Below are positions 29,007-39,949 of a stretch of 64,000 nt of DNA, in pieces. Numbering within the stretch: the first letter of the stretch is position 1; each line of letters opens with the position of its first letter. Source of the stretch: Trichomonas vaginalis G3. Its lineage: Eukaryota; Parabasalia; Trichomonadida; Trichomonadidae. The stretch covers positions 930,001 through 994,000 of the forward strand of contig NC_067204.1 in NCBI RefSeq assembly GCF_026262505.1, read 5' to 3'. Under the pieces are notes generated by a model. It had not been told where the DNA came from. It searched no databases and saw only the letters and a list, made by a program, of their open reading frames with translations. Both the position numbers and the translations under genes were made by a program.

Positions 29007-29450
29007 ATCTAACCTCATTTCTAACCCGATTTCTACCCTCTTGAATTTTCATGAATTTTATATATTAATGTTTTCGTTAAGCCACTTTGTGCCGTCAGTC
29101 AGTCAGTCAGTTTAGGAAAGACTTTAGAAAGTTGTTGGAAAATAAGTCCTGGGAAGAGTATTATAAGGCATTTTGTGAAGAATATAGCAACCGCCGGAAT
29201 TCGGACTGTTGCTTTTTATACAAAATTCATGCAGGAAATTCTTGAGTTTTGGTTGAAAGAATACGGTGGAGCCAAAAGTGGCTCGACCTCAAAACAAGCA
29301 TTTTATGAGCTTACAAAGGGTGTTATGAATGAATTCAAAGGTATTTACATACATCCTGACCTCGTTCATTTTGTTGCTGAATTCAGCAAAAATAATGTTT
29401 AGGGTAGATGGTTAGATCTAACCCGATTTCTAACCCGATTTCTACCCTCT
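28991..29450. repeat. Two AGATCT-centred repeats (E2)
   Basis: Copies at 28991-29040 and 29400-29450, with GGTTAGATCTAACC and flanking GGGTAGA/TCTACCC words plus a CTAACCCGATTTC piece. Confidence 0.8.
29110..29392 (+). pseudogene. KilA-N gene remnants (E2)
   Basis: First a piece matching the middle of the KilA-N gene at 4362-5024 (FRKLLENKSWEEYYKAFCEEY). Then comes a piece from a different KilA-N-type protein (KGIYIHPDLVHFVAEF). Remnants only, lying between two palindromic repeats, with an internal palindrome at 29186-29213. Confidence 0.65.
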
Positions 29451-29536
29451 TGAATTTTCATGAATTTCCTTAAGATAGAAAAAATAAAGTTAGTTTTATT
29501 TTTATTTATTTTTTTATTTTGTATAAAAGAACAGAA

Positions 29537-30472
29537 ATGTCAACAATCGGCACAACAACAATTCAAACAACAGCACCAAACTCGTTAGTCATGAATCCAA
29601 CATCTATGTTAGTAGAGATGAAAAGCTTTATTCCTTCTTCATTTACTTTCGAAACAGAAATACAAAGAATAAAGCAGGAACTTTTAACAAGTAATTTAGA
29701 CTGTAGTGCGAAAGATGAAACAAATGAACAGTATCTTTATGAAATGGAGGACCTCATCGACCATTTGCCTAAACTACCTGAAATTCAGCAGCAAAAACTA
29801 ACTATTCCTGAATTCGACGAAATTGAAGTCAAAGCAACTGACTCAGTAGAAATAAAGAAGTTCATACGAAAGGTAAATTATGAATTCCTTGGTTTTCATT
29901 GCAACCATAAAGTTATGGACAAAGATTGCGACATGTTATATAAGAACATCTCTGACATATATAAATCTGGGGAGTTTAAGACATACGACAACTTTGTTTC
30001 ATTAGCTGCAAAATGTGTATGGCAGATAAGAGATAAAGATAGAAGAGGTAAGGTATGGAATGAACAGATAAAACCAACTGCTTCAGATTTAAAGAAAACC
30101 ATTGACGCCTTAGTTGTTTTAGCTGGTTTTATTTCAATGTATAACGCAAAAATGAACCCGCAATGTTCTAAATGTAAAGCAGCAATTAGGAAATATAACT
30201 ACTCAGTCAAAGAGATAGAAAGAATGCGAAACGACTATGCAGATTTAAAGAAAGAAGCAGAGAAGCCGGTAGAAGATAAAATGGACATGTTAGAATTTCT
30301 GAACAAAAACTATCCAACAGCAGAAGATTTCCTTCTGTCTGACGTCAAGAAGAAGTATAAAGAAACTTTCGGCATTTTTAAAACATTCGATGTACTAAAA
30401 GAAGAAATAGAAGCTACAAAACTGTTTAGAGTCTCACGAATTCATAACGTTTACCATGTGAAACGTTTATAA
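29537..30472 (+). CDS. Module-A accessory protein (E2)
   Basis: A 311-residue protein starting MSTIGTTTIQTTAPNS after the promoter block. It has the conserved helical region, CSKCKAAIRKYNYS at about residue 215, and a C-terminal DFLLSDVKKKYKETFG to NVYHVKRL shared with E3. E1 has the same first 250 residues joined to a different C-terminus. No enzyme motif is seen. Open. Confidence 0.7.
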   Translation: MSTIGTTTIQTTAPNSLVMNPTSMLVEMKSFIPSSFTFETEIQRIKQELLTSNLDCSAKDETNEQYLYEMEDLIDHLPKLPEIQQQKLTIPEFDEIEVKATDSVEIKKFIRKVNYEFLGFHCNHKVMDKDCDMLYKNISDIYKSGEFKTYDNFVSLAAKCVWQIRDKDRRGKVWNEQIKPTASDLKKTIDALVVLAGFISMYNAKMNPQCSKCKAAIRKYNYSVKEIERMRNDYADLKKEAEKPVEDKMDMLEFLNKNYPTAEDFLLSDVKKKYKETFGIFKTFDVLKEEIEATKLFRVSRIHNVYHVKRL

Positions 30473-30479
30473 AATAACT

Positions 30480-30708
30480 GGGGTAGAAATGAGGGTAGAT
30501 ATCGGGTTAGATCTAACCATCTACCCTAAAATATATTTTTATTGAATTCAGCAACAAAATTCTGAGTAAAATAATTTTTAGGGCATGTATCAAACCGTTG
30601 AGTTTTCACAAAATTTAAAAAATAACGTTTACCATGTGAAACGTTTATAAAATAACTGGGGTAGAAATGAGGGTAGATATCGGGTTAGATCTAACCATCT
30701 ACCCTAAA
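30480..30708. repeat. Two AGATCT-centred repeats with duplicated flank
   Basis: Copies at 30480-30530 and 30659-30708. The preceding sequence AACGTTTACCATGTGAAACG is also repeated, so the end of the module-A gene and its repeat are duplicated together. Confidence 0.8.
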
Positions 30709-30754
30709 CATTATTTTTGCTGAATTCAGCACAAAAATCATGAATTTCCTTAAG

Positions 30755-30828
30755 ATAGAAAAAATAAAGTTAGTTTTATTTTTATTTATTTTTTTATTTA
30801 TTTTTTTATTTTGTATGTAAAGACAGTA
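30755..30828 (+). promoter_or_regulatory. Accessory promoter block (E2)
   Basis: AAATAAAGTTAGTTTTA, a TTTATTTATTTTTT run with one extra unit compared with other copies, then TTTTGTATGTAAAGACAG before the ATG at 30829. Confidence 0.55.
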
Positions 30829-31664
30829 ATGTCAACAACAGAGAACACAACAACAGTTATAGTCCATGAAGCTATAAATGAAGAATATGAGTGGGTTCAG
30901 TTTAACAAACAACTCCGTCTCATTCGTTCGGTCAAAGACGATATGTACCAAATGCAAAGTATTTTGGCAGCATGTTATGCTCCAGATACTAAGCTTCCTA
31001 AAGACTGGTTTAGGAACCAAAGCACACAAGAACTTTTGAGCGAAGCACAGCGAGACATACTTTTTTCTGAAAACAGTGAAGAACAGCGAGTAGGTAAAAA
31101 ACCCCAGTCGCCAAAACTCTATGAAAATCGTGAAAAATTGCCAAACGGTTTGAGAGGATATTATGTACATAGACTTCTTGTAAATGCTGTTGCAATGTGG
31201 GCTTCGCCTCGTTATGCTTGGTATATTTACAGACTTCTTGACGAAATTCATAGACAAGAACGTGAAGAGATGGAAAACAAGCTTGAAGCAAAAGACAAAA
31301 GCATTCAGAAAAGAATACCACGTTCGGTACCAAAAGGAAAGGAAAAGAACTATAAGTATATGATTTATACTGAAGAGATGGAAAATGAAGAAGATAAAGA
31401 TATGGTTATGTTGCATTTAGTCAGAAGAAACAACAAAAGCTTTTATGACCTTGCTAAGATTTAAAATCTGACAGAAATTGGTTCTATCGCGAAAACTTAC
31501 CGATTTCAATGACCCCAAATGAAGATGTGAAACAAATAGTCAAGATACGTTACCGCAAACACACTATGATATGAAAGGTTGTACAATTTTACCTTCAAAG
31601 AAGACTTACCGCTACTGAAAGAAAAAATAACAGAGTTTTTGACAACTTCAAACAAGTAGGGTAG
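30829..31664 (+). pseudogene. KilA-N/Bro-like accessory gene (E2), broken
   Basis: Copy of 1023-1868 and 62411-63304 (MSTTENTTTVIVHEAINEEY; VHRLLVNAVAMWASP). Compared with E1 it has an inserted SEEQR-type segment and fewer coiled repeats. Broken. Confidence 0.75.
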
Positions 31665-31682
31665 ATGAAACCATTTATTTTT

Positions 31683-32559
31683 TCAAGCTTGACTTTTTTA
31701 CAATTTGAACTTTGTTTGCGTAGATATGAATTCTGAAAGAAGTATGAGGGTCTTGTATGACTTTGTACTTCTACCATAGTTCATGTCTGTCAAACTTACC
31801 TGCCATGGACTCTTTCATAAGTTCCATGAAATCGTCTTCGGACAATCCGGGGAAAAGTATAATGTAAGTAAGTATTCTTTTAACATCCTTACTTAAACTC
31901 TTTGCTGTCTGTACACAAATGACAACTGAAGATGTTAAAGTGTCTGAGCTTCTTAAGAATTCGACACATATCTTTTCTCTGTTCTTTAACAAAGGATGAG
32001 AGGCGAAATCATCTAAGATAAGAAGACATCTATGAGGGTAAGTCTTCCAATCGTAAGATTGCAATTTCTTCGAAATGTATTCTATCTCTTTCTGTTTGTT
32101 TCTGAAGTGTTTCTTCTCTAATATTCTCTGCATTTCCTCATTTGGGTCTTTAAACTTAGAATTTATATACTCATTTATAGCATTATACTTCAAAACTCTT
32201 CTTTGGTACTTCTTTATCCAATCTAACAACTCAGTATCCTTTATACATACTAACTTAGACTTCTTTATAATATCTTTGAACGAATTGACGGTTTGGTCAA
32301 ATTGACCAGAAGTCGAACAAATAACAACTAACTCATAGAATGGGTTCTTCTCATCTAGTTCTTGTTGCTGTGCAGCCATTTTAAGATAAGTGAAAGTCTT
32401 ACCCGACCCAGGTGGTGCAATTAGACCTGTTATACCATTCTGAGCAAATAAGAACCTGTCATGTATAGGCTTTATCTGAGCATTTTCTAACTTCCTCTTG
32501 TTCTTGTTTAAAACATTCTCAAATTTCTTGTCAATGTCAGCAAACTTTTTTTCTAACAT
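31683..32559 (-). pseudogene. A32-type packaging ATPase (E2), broken
   Basis: Walker A APPGSGKT, Walker B CLLILDDF and the VVICVQTAKS region are all visible. The start is taken at MLEKKFADIDKKF (ATG at 32559), 36 bases from the ATG of the divergent gene at 32596. Broken. Confidence 0.85.
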
Positions 32560-32595
32560 ATTTTTAGAAAAATTAAAATTTTTATCTTTTAGAAA

Positions 32596-33048
32596 ATGTC
32601 TAGCGATTTCGCTATCTATATTCGAGACAAACTTTTTGACAGCAAAACATCTGTCGACCATAAAATCTTACATAGTGTAAACAAGAAAGGTGAATTTGTT
32701 CTAAAGTTCTGTTTCTGGGAATATGACAAGAACCATAAAACATTAGGCAGAGAAGTCTTTAAGTTTGTCAATGACAGACTTGTTGACAGAGATGACACCG
32801 ATTGGAAAGATGAAGTCCAACAAAAGTTCTTAGAATGCAAAGAAGACACATGCGCTGTTCTTGAAGATGAAATAGAAAACAGAATAGATGAGCTATTAAA
32901 GGACAAAGAACTTTTACATAAATATGGTTCTGAGAAATTTGACATATCTCCACCAGAAAAGAAGAAGAGAGAAAAGAAAGAAAAGAAAGTAGAAGAAGAG
33001 AAGAAAGAACCTGAACCAGTTCCAGAGAAAAAGAAATTTGACATGTAA
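32596..33048 (+). CDS. 150-residue protein with lysine/glutamate tail
   Basis: A globular first 110 residues (MSSDFAIYIRDKLFDSKTS, CFWEYDKNHKTLGREVF), then a highly charged KKKREKKEKKVEEEKKEPEP tail. It is divergent from the packaging ATPase and reads open. Not recognised; the charged tail would fit binding to DNA or to a partner, but this is speculative. Confidence 0.65.
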   Translation: MSSDFAIYIRDKLFDSKTSVDHKILHSVNKKGEFVLKFCFWEYDKNHKTLGREVFKFVNDRLVDRDDTDWKDEVQQKFLECKEDTCAVLEDEIENRIDELLKDKELLHKYGSEKFDISPPEKKKREKKEKKVEEEKKEPEPVPEKKKFDM

Positions 33049-33064
33049 AAATAAAATTTTATTT

Positions 33065-33441
33065 TTAGAACATTTCTGGGTCAATGTCAATGTTCTCTTC
33101 CTCTTTAGGAGTAAACACTGGCTTAGACTCTAAAATCTTTTTACCCAATTTACCTTGAACTTCTACAACTTTAGACTCATAATATTCATAGTCGTCTGTC
33201 TTCTTTGGTTCATAAGGTATAACAAGTTTGTATGCTTTGCCTTCTTTAAGGTTTGAGAACCTTCTGTCAAAATTTTCGCACCATTTTTAGTCACAATAGC
33301 AAACTTAACTGGTGCAATGTTCCAAATTTTGTCAAATGTAGACTTTTCAAAATTGTAGAAGTAAACATTCAAATATGTGAATGGGTCTAGTTCTTCTTTA
33401 AGTCCTGACATGTACTTATTTACTGAGATGAATTTTGTCAT
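33065..33441 (-). pseudogene. Small conserved-type gene, broken (E2)
   Basis: Starts MTKFISVNKYMSGLKEELDP and has FDKIWNIAPVKFAIVTKNGAK. Its position beside the helicase and its size would suit a replication accessory such as a single-strand binding protein, but no motif proves this. Broken. Confidence 0.45.
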
Positions 33442-33478
33442 CTTTTTCTATCGGATAAAAAAATATTTTTTTTAAAAT

Positions 33479-34714
33479 TTACTCAGAAAAAATTTTCTTT
33501 GTATATACACCATTCTGAACATCTAAAAGACTTTTGACATTTGCCAAGAATATACGTTTAGAAGCTGCCATATAACCATATTCTTGACAATATTGTTTAT
33601 ACGAATCGTACAATGACCTTTCATCTAATGACACAAAGTCAGTTTCATCTATGAACAGTTCATATACACTCTTGTTTGCTTCTAACAATGTTTGTCTCTC
33701 TTCGGTATGTGGAATTTGTCTTGGATTGAACTTAGAAATATCTAATGTCATGAAATATGAGAACAAATGGTTGTAAAAGTCAGATGTCAAACATTCTGAC
33801 AAAGCGTCAAAATATTCTGTATCTTGCATATGAGCTTCTGACGTTCTGACAACTACATATCTTCTGTCAGAACTTTCTAACTTCATCGGAACAGCATTGT
33901 TTGAAACCATAATGAAGTTTGCAACATTTTCACAAACTCTTTGGTCTTTATACTTTCTTTCAACAACTCCAACTTTGTCTGTTATAAGACTCTTCAAAGC
34001 ATCTGAGTTCAAAACTTTTGTTGTATCTATACTTTGAAGTTCATTGCAAACTATAAGTTTCATATTCTCTATTGAGGAGTTAAACTTGCCACAGATGTTT
34101 TCTAAGTTTGTCATATTCGGATTCGAATAACCTTCTAACAGTTTGCACAAAATATCTGTAAAGAAAGTATTCTTACCTGTTCCTTGTTTTCCAATTATAA
34201 TGAGAGCAGTTTCATTCTTAGCACTTGGATGTTGTAAGATGTTTGCAAACCAACATAAGATATACTCATAAACCTTTTCGTTTCCATTGCATATAATTTC
34301 TTTGACATGGTCTAACCAAGCTTCTATAATACTGTGTTTCCATTCTACTTGTTCGTATTTATATCCAGTGAAGATAGAATAGAAGTTTGGAGAAGGTGTA
34401 TAGAACTTTATACCTCGAACTGAAAAATCTTCTAACTTTGACAATAAGATATCACAAGCATCTAACATCTTCATGCCAACTTGTACGACTTTTATTTTCT
34501 TAAGTTTCTGTCTACATTCTTGTTCAGACACTATTGTTGCTCTTGGTTTGTTAAAGACAACATCCCATTCTTTCATGACATAACATTCTGGGGCAGAGTC
34601 AACATAAATGACTAAACGTTTCAAATTCTCGACTGCTTTGTTATAGTCTCTAAATGGACACATATTTCTGAATGCTTGGAAGTCATAAAAATCTGAAACA
34701 TCTATTCTGTACAT
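33479..34714 (-). CDS. Superfamily 3 helicase, D5/primase-helicase type
   Basis: A 411-residue open gene. Walker A GKQGTGKN at about residue 173, Walker B LIVCNEL at about 218, and motif C FIMVSNN at about 270 define a superfamily 3 AAA+ helicase as in D5-type viral primase-helicases. The N-terminal 140 residues (the D5_N-like region) have no clear primase motif. Such helicases unwind DNA during viral replication and are usual in virophages and Polinton-like viruses; many classical Polintons lack one. The upstream sequence is T-rich (TATTATTTTTTTATTTTTAT). Confidence 0.85.
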   Translation of the reverse strand: MYRIDVSDFYDFQAFRNMCPFRDYNKAVENLKRLVIYVDSAPECYVMKEWDVVFNKPRATIVSEQECRQKLKKIKVVQVGMKMLDACDILLSKLEDFSVRGIKFYTPSPNFYSIFTGYKYEQVEWKHSIIEAWLDHVKEIICNGNEKVYEYILCWFANILQHPSAKNETALIIIGKQGTGKNTFFTDILCKLLEGYSNPNMTNLENICGKFNSSIENMKLIVCNELQSIDTTKVLNSDALKSLITDKVGVVERKYKDQRVCENVANFIMVSNNAVPMKLESSDRRYVVVRTSEAHMQDTEYFDALSECLTSDFYNHLFSYFMTLDISKFNPRQIPHTEERQTLLEANKSVYELFIDETDFVSLDERSLYDSYKQYCQEYGYMAASKRIFLANVKSLLDVQNGVYTKKIFSE

Positions 34715-34743
34715 TTTTATAAAAATAAAAAAATAATATTTTT

Positions 34744-35541
34744 TTATTCTTGACTTTGTTGTTCCATTTGTTGCATTTGTTGTTCTTGAGCTATTTGTTG
34801 TTGAAGTTGTTCTTGTAATACAATACTTTCACCAGTTGCATCTTCCAATTCGAAACTTTCTGCCGTCATTGACAAATACATAGGACATAAAGGTTTTACA
34901 GGAACAAAGTTTGCGTCAACTAATGTCAACGTTATACTTGCCAAAGTGTTTGAGTTCACTAAGGTTGAAAATTCTGCATTCGAATGAACAATAGGCAAAA
35001 CCAGCAGAGAAAGTATTGTTTATACGCATAAGTATCTTTTGGTCATAATAGTTTCTGTCGACATTCGAATAACACTTTGAACCTAAGTTTGAAACAATAT
35101 ATAAGATTGGTGTGCTTAATGTCAATGGAATAGACATTCCTTGTATGACACCTTTTCCTGTTATAGGAAACTGTTGGTAGTAAAAACCAGAAATAAGTTT
35201 TGTATTATAGCTCATATCGTTTATAGTAAACTCAGTCGGACATCCAAACATAATGAAACCTGCTCTAGTTGCAGCACATGTTACACCTGTACTTAAAGTA
35301 TTAAATAAGTCAACAAAACCTGTTGGTGGTATATCTGAGTAAGTATCTTCAAAGGAGTATTTTTTACCATTCACAACAATAATGTCTTCTGGTGTCAAAA
35401 GAGCAAAACAGGCTTTAGTCGTCATTATGTTTAAGGTTAGTTTACAATATCGTCCTTGAGGACTTTGTAAGTTTGTTGTTATAGAATTATATGACTCAGG
35501 GTTTTTAGTCGTAAATATTAAACCATTATGTCTTCTGCCAT
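34744..35541 (-). pseudogene. Candidate minor capsid (penton-type) protein, broken
   Basis: About 260 residues of beta-rich sequence (FALLTPEDIIVVNGKKYSF, GKGVIQGMSIPLTLSTPILY) ending in a glutamine-rich tail. Length, beta character and position between helicase and major capsid fit the single jelly-roll minor capsid protein of Polintons. This is inference from size and context. Broken. Confidence 0.5.
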
Positions 35542-35545
35542 TTAC

Positions 35546-36124
35546 TTAGCAAATAAACTTTAATGAAATGTTGTGGTCGTCAAATATTTTTATAACGTCT
35601 GGGAAACTATATTTTAAGTTCAACGTTTCACCTCCTTTCATAACGTATATCTTGTCAATGGCATTATATGAAACACCACAGCAACTAATGTCGGGTTCTA
35701 TTTCTTTGATGTTTATATCGTCTGCCTCTGTCAAAAGTTTCAATAGTTCTTTCAAAACTTCATGAGGTGCAATGACATATGAGTTCACTTTTACAGGGTT
35801 GTGTTCGACCAAGTTTAACATTATACTTAAAGCTTGACAAATCTTCTCCTGAGTTTGAAGTTTGTCTTTCAGTTGTTGGTAGTCGTTTCGAATATCTGCA
35901 ACAGAACTTAAGTCTCTGCTAACTTCAGGATATGTTGGTTCTTTTACAGGAACAATTGTTATACCATCTTCGTCTTCGTATGGTTTCCCCACTTCAACAT
36001 CTCTGTCTTTGACATTGACGACAAACTTTGACTGTTTGTTTGAGTTGGTGAATTTAACTTCACATCTGCCACCGCCATTAAACCTTTTGAAAACACTTAC
36101 GCTTCTATTTTTCGGAAATGACAT
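35546..36124 (-). CDS. 192-residue protein of unknown function
   Basis: The start is taken at MSFPKNRSVSVFKRF (ATG at 36124). A Lys/Asp-rich N-terminus, a helical middle (DYQQLKDKLQTQEKICQAL) and a C-terminal VMKGGETLNLKYSFPD. It lies 18 bases from the divergent gene at 36143. Not recognised. Confidence 0.6.
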   Translation of the reverse strand: MSFPKNRSVSVFKRFNGGGRCEVKFTNSNKQSKFVVNVKDRDVEVGKPYEDEDGITIVPVKEPTYPEVSRDLSSVADIRNDYQQLKDKLQTQEKICQALSIMLNLVEHNPVKVNSYVIAPHEVLKELLKLLTEADDINIKEIEPDISCCGVSYNAIDKIYVMKGGETLNLKYSFPDVIKIFDDHNISLKFIC

Positions 36125-36142
36125 TTTACTTAGAATAAAAAG

Positions 36143-36511
36143 ATGGACGTATTCGGATATCTTATTGAATTGAAGCAGAACAAAGTTTATACTCACAAAC
36201 AATACAAATACATTGACAGAATAGTTCTTTACACAAACAATGGAAAATGTTATAAAATAGCAATATTTGCTGAACCAAAATATTTTCATAAAGCAAAGAA
36301 AGTTGGTATAACTGAAATGGTGAAAGTTCTTGAAGCAGACAAAAATATAACTTCAAAACTGACCGATATTACTAAAGAAAAGTTTATAATACAATATTAT
36401 GTCAAAACTGGCGTACTGTCAATATTTGACGGAGAGAAGTCAGTTCAAGAACAACTTACTGAACCTGCTGCCAAAATCTGCTCGATGGAAGCTGTCGTTA
36501 TGCCAATCTGA
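36143..36511 (+). CDS. 122-residue protein of unknown function
   Basis: Starts MDVFGYLIELKQNKVYTHKQ, with IDRIVLYTNNGKCYKIAIF and an alternating hydrophobic/charged pattern. Its 3' end overlaps the 3' end of the major capsid gene on the other strand by about 65 bases. Not recognised. Confidence 0.55.
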   Translation: MDVFGYLIELKQNKVYTHKQYKYIDRIVLYTNNGKCYKIAIFAEPKYFHKAKKVGITEMVKVLEADKNITSKLTDITKEKFIIQYYVKTGVLSIFDGEKSVQEQLTEPAAKICSMEAVVMPI

Positions 36512-38065
36512 GGAGCCCCAGCAGGTTTCATCGAACGAATCTTCAAAAGAGCATCTTCCGTGAAAAGTGCTATTGGTTTTGTAAACTTCTTTGCTTTCAA
36601 TTCATCTGGACCGTCTCTGTCACCAGTATATTGTATTTGAACTGTACCAACAGTTGAAATACCACCATAAAGTCTTCTGAGTCAGCAAATGGAATGCCAA
36701 GCCAAAAGTTTGAACGGTCTCCATTTGTATATTGAGTTTTTTGACCTCCTGTATGAGTCCATACTTTCACATATGGCATAATAGAACTTTGCATTTCAGG
36801 TTAATGGTTGTTGTGAAGTTGTTGTTAAAGTTCATAGCATCTAATGTCAAGTTGTATGACCTCATATCCTCAACTGTAGAATATTCTTCTCTTGGATAAT
36901 ATTTGCCATCTATGTTTATATGATATTTAATACCAGGGTTGTAGAAACAAGAATAGTCATTTATAGTTCGTCTGAACAGTACAAACATAGTATCTGCATG
37001 TTTCATTGCAGTTGTTAAAGCAATATCTGTTCTTGCACCTGCGGCTCCTGGATTTTGGTTTCCAACTTCACCTGCAAAGTCTTTGACAGATATTTGGTGT
37101 ATAGGGAACATAAGTGGAACTGCAATATATTTGGCAGCTAAAGCATTTGAAATATCTGGGTCCAACATATAAACGGCAAGTCTGCTTTCTATTCTCTTGC
37201 ATTCAAATTTTTCGCATGTGAACTTAACTGGTCCAAGCATCTCCAGCAGCATTGAAAATAATAGTTTACTTCAGTGTTGAGGTTTGAGAAACCAAAGTCT
37301 AAGTCAACTTTGTCTTTGCAAAAGTCACAGAACTTGGCTCCACCAGTTCCAGCTACAGTAATAGTGAATGGGTCTTGTGTTGGTGCAATGACTAAGTTAT
37401 TTTTGCTTGGAGTAAGTTCGATAGAAATTTTTCCTGCCCAGTTTGGCAAGTATCTTAAAAACCTGAAGATGAGGAAAGATGACAAAGGAACTCTAAGTTT
37501 CAGTTTTACTTTGGTTACTGCTGCTGCAGTTTGTCCAGAAAGGTTAACATAAACTCCTGGAACGTTAGGGTCAAGTCTTCTTATTTTCTCAATAGTTGCA
37601 TACTGGTCTGTTTGTTCTCTAGCTTGTGGTTGTACTGAGTTTCTCAAAGCGAACCATTCATAGTTTGCCCATGTTACTGTTTGAACTAAGTCAGAGTTAG
37701 AATATATCTTATATCCCATGAAAACTTCTGGAGCATATTGGTATCCGACATAGAAAATTCCATTGCAACCTTTCTTGTCAGACAACTTGGCAGAAGGTTT
37801 TATTTCAATGTCTTGTTCCACGTATAAGAATGAGTTGTCAATAGAAATAATATGAAACCTGTCGCAAGCAATATCTACTGTTGTTGAAGAACCTTCTCCA
37901 AACTCACCTACGTTTCCATAAGAACAGAAGTTTTATATTCGTAAGTTCCAGGAACTATTTCTACCTTCTAATGGCATTGTCGCATTCGTTATACCATTCG
38001 GAAACATTTCCGTTCATGGCATCCAAAACTGTTGGCGTTATATTCTGAGCGGCGTACAATTTCAT
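36445..38065 (-). pseudogene. Candidate major capsid protein (double jelly-roll), broken
   Basis: A span of about 540 codons starting MKLYAAQNITPTVLDAM at 38065. Beta-strand-rich segments (KLKLRVPLSSFLIFRFLRYLP; WAGKISIELTPSKNNLV), a conserved MLDPDISNALAAKYIAVPLMF block, and length match the Polinton double jelly-roll major capsid protein, the shell subunit. The assignment rests on length, strand pattern and neighbours, without an alignment. Several breaks. Confidence 0.65.
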
Positions 38066-38092
38066 ATGGGTAAAAATATAGAATAGTTGGAT

Positions 38093-38513
38093 TTATATAT
38101 CATAATAGAACCCACTCGGACCAAGCTTTACTTTCTTCCTGACTGAGTTTTTAACTCTTCTTTTTCCTTCATTGCCACTACTTTCACTAGATGGAGTTAC
38201 TTCTTCACTACTTTCACTTTGTTCTACTCTTCTTCTTTGGTGTCGCTTTTTGGTAACTTGCCCTCTGCTTCAAGTTGTTGCATCTTTGCCTCATGTTCAC
38301 CTAGTATGTTGTAAATTTCCCATGTCCTTTTTGCCTTTGGGCTCTGGTCGCCCATCTCAGGTAACCTATATCCTAGAAAGATTTTGTCATAGTTTGTATT
38401 TGAGCTTCGCTTATTGTTGCATGACTCTTTCCTGAGTTTCCGGTTCAAGCTCTTCAAAACAGAGCTTGTCCATATGGAATAAGCTCGTTTCCAAATATAT
38501 GTTTTTTAGCCAT
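38093..38513 (-). pseudogene. Late-type gene with Ser/Glu-rich tail, broken
   Basis: Starts MAKKHIFGNELIPYGQALF and ends with SESSGNEGKRRVKNSV and GPSGFYYDI. About 140 codons, downstream of the capsid gene's start. Unidentified. Confidence 0.45.
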
Positions 38514-39945
38514 CTGGTTTTCTTTTCATGTAACCAATAATATCTTTTGTGAATGGGAAAGCTTTTACCCAACGTTTCAGTCTTGCGTCATTTATTTCTG
38601 TAGTTGGTTTTATTTTGTCAAGGAACATGTTTTTCAATACTAACATTTCATTTGGTACTGTCCATTTGAGTTTTCTTAAAATTCATCCTTCTCAGTTCAT
38701 TGTCTGCAAAGTAAGTTTTTATGACATTTTGCAAACTTTCGTTTGCAAGGTCATGTACAATAGGTTCTCTTCCTTCTCTCTCCCTAACTTTCTTTCTAAA
38801 CTCTTCACCAAATATACCATCTCTATGGTTCTGTGTAGTTCTTTGAGATAAATGTTCTAGAACGTCAGGTGTTATATTTCCATCAGCCATGTTCATTTCA
38901 TACTGGTCCAAAATATCTCATGTTTCATATCTTTCAATGGCATTAAAGCCGCGCTTAAAATACCAGCTATATCTGGTTCACCATTCACTTCCATTGCGTC
39001 TACAACTTCTTGGAATTGAGGTTGTAAGTTTATGAACCACCTATCCGGATTAGCTTTATGACCCCATCTCATTGTAGTTCCATAGTCTGCAGAAACAAAA
39101 GGTTTGTTTCCATATTGGTTAGGTTCTGAATGAACTTTAAACAATGTTTCATTTCTATATGTTTTTTGAATTTAACCTTTTATTTTCACCGAGTTCAGCC
39201 AAAGATTGAACGTTATATGGTCGTAAGTAAAAAGGATTATTGTATTTGCGTACATTTTCTTTCAGTACTTCCATTCTATGCTGAATATTTTCATCTGATG
39301 TTGGAGTCTTTTGTATGTCGGTAACATTTTTCGATATTCTTCTACTATGTCAGCCGAATTTTTCTTAGACTCTTGGAAAGATTCCATATTCTCCGCATAC
39401 ACTTGTTGAGGGTCAAGATTTTTCGGCTGTTCCAAATCTTCATCTAGTTCTGTGAAGTTTTTCCAAAGGAGGGATTTGTTCGTTTCCTTCAGGCTCTTCT
39501 AGTGTTGTTGCTGAACTATTTCTTCCATGTCTGGTTGTATCTGAACTTTTCCTGTGGAGTTTCTTGTACCTCATCTGCTGGCATTTCATATATTCCGAGA
39601 CCGTTTTTAACAAGTTCCCTATCTAAATCATCCGGACTCAAAACCTTCTTCTTTCGTTCCGTCTCTATTTTTTACGCGTTTCATGAAGAGAGTTGAATTA
39701 TCATTTAGCTCTGACATCAAATATCTCGGAGTAAATTCATTCATGTCATTTGGATGATATGCTATTAAATCATATCCCTTAGCGAGCTTGTATTTTCCAG
39801 GTTTGAGATTATATCCGATTTGATGCTGAGCCATAAAGCTAAATAGGTTCGGGTCAGTATTTCCTTCCTTGAACTTTCTAATAGCTTCTTTATATCTGTC
39901 ACTAAAGTCAAGAGTATCTGGGTAACCATAATCTTCCTTAAGCAT
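38514..39945 (-). pseudogene. Large late-type gene, broken
   Basis: About 475 codons in span, starting MLKEDYGYPDTLDFSDRY. Segments with PGKYKLAKGYDLIAYHPND and RWGHKANPDRWFINLQPQF are visible. No domain recognised. Because several parts are unreadable, more than one gene cannot be excluded. Heavily broken. Confidence 0.4.
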
Positions 39946-39949
39946 TTTT

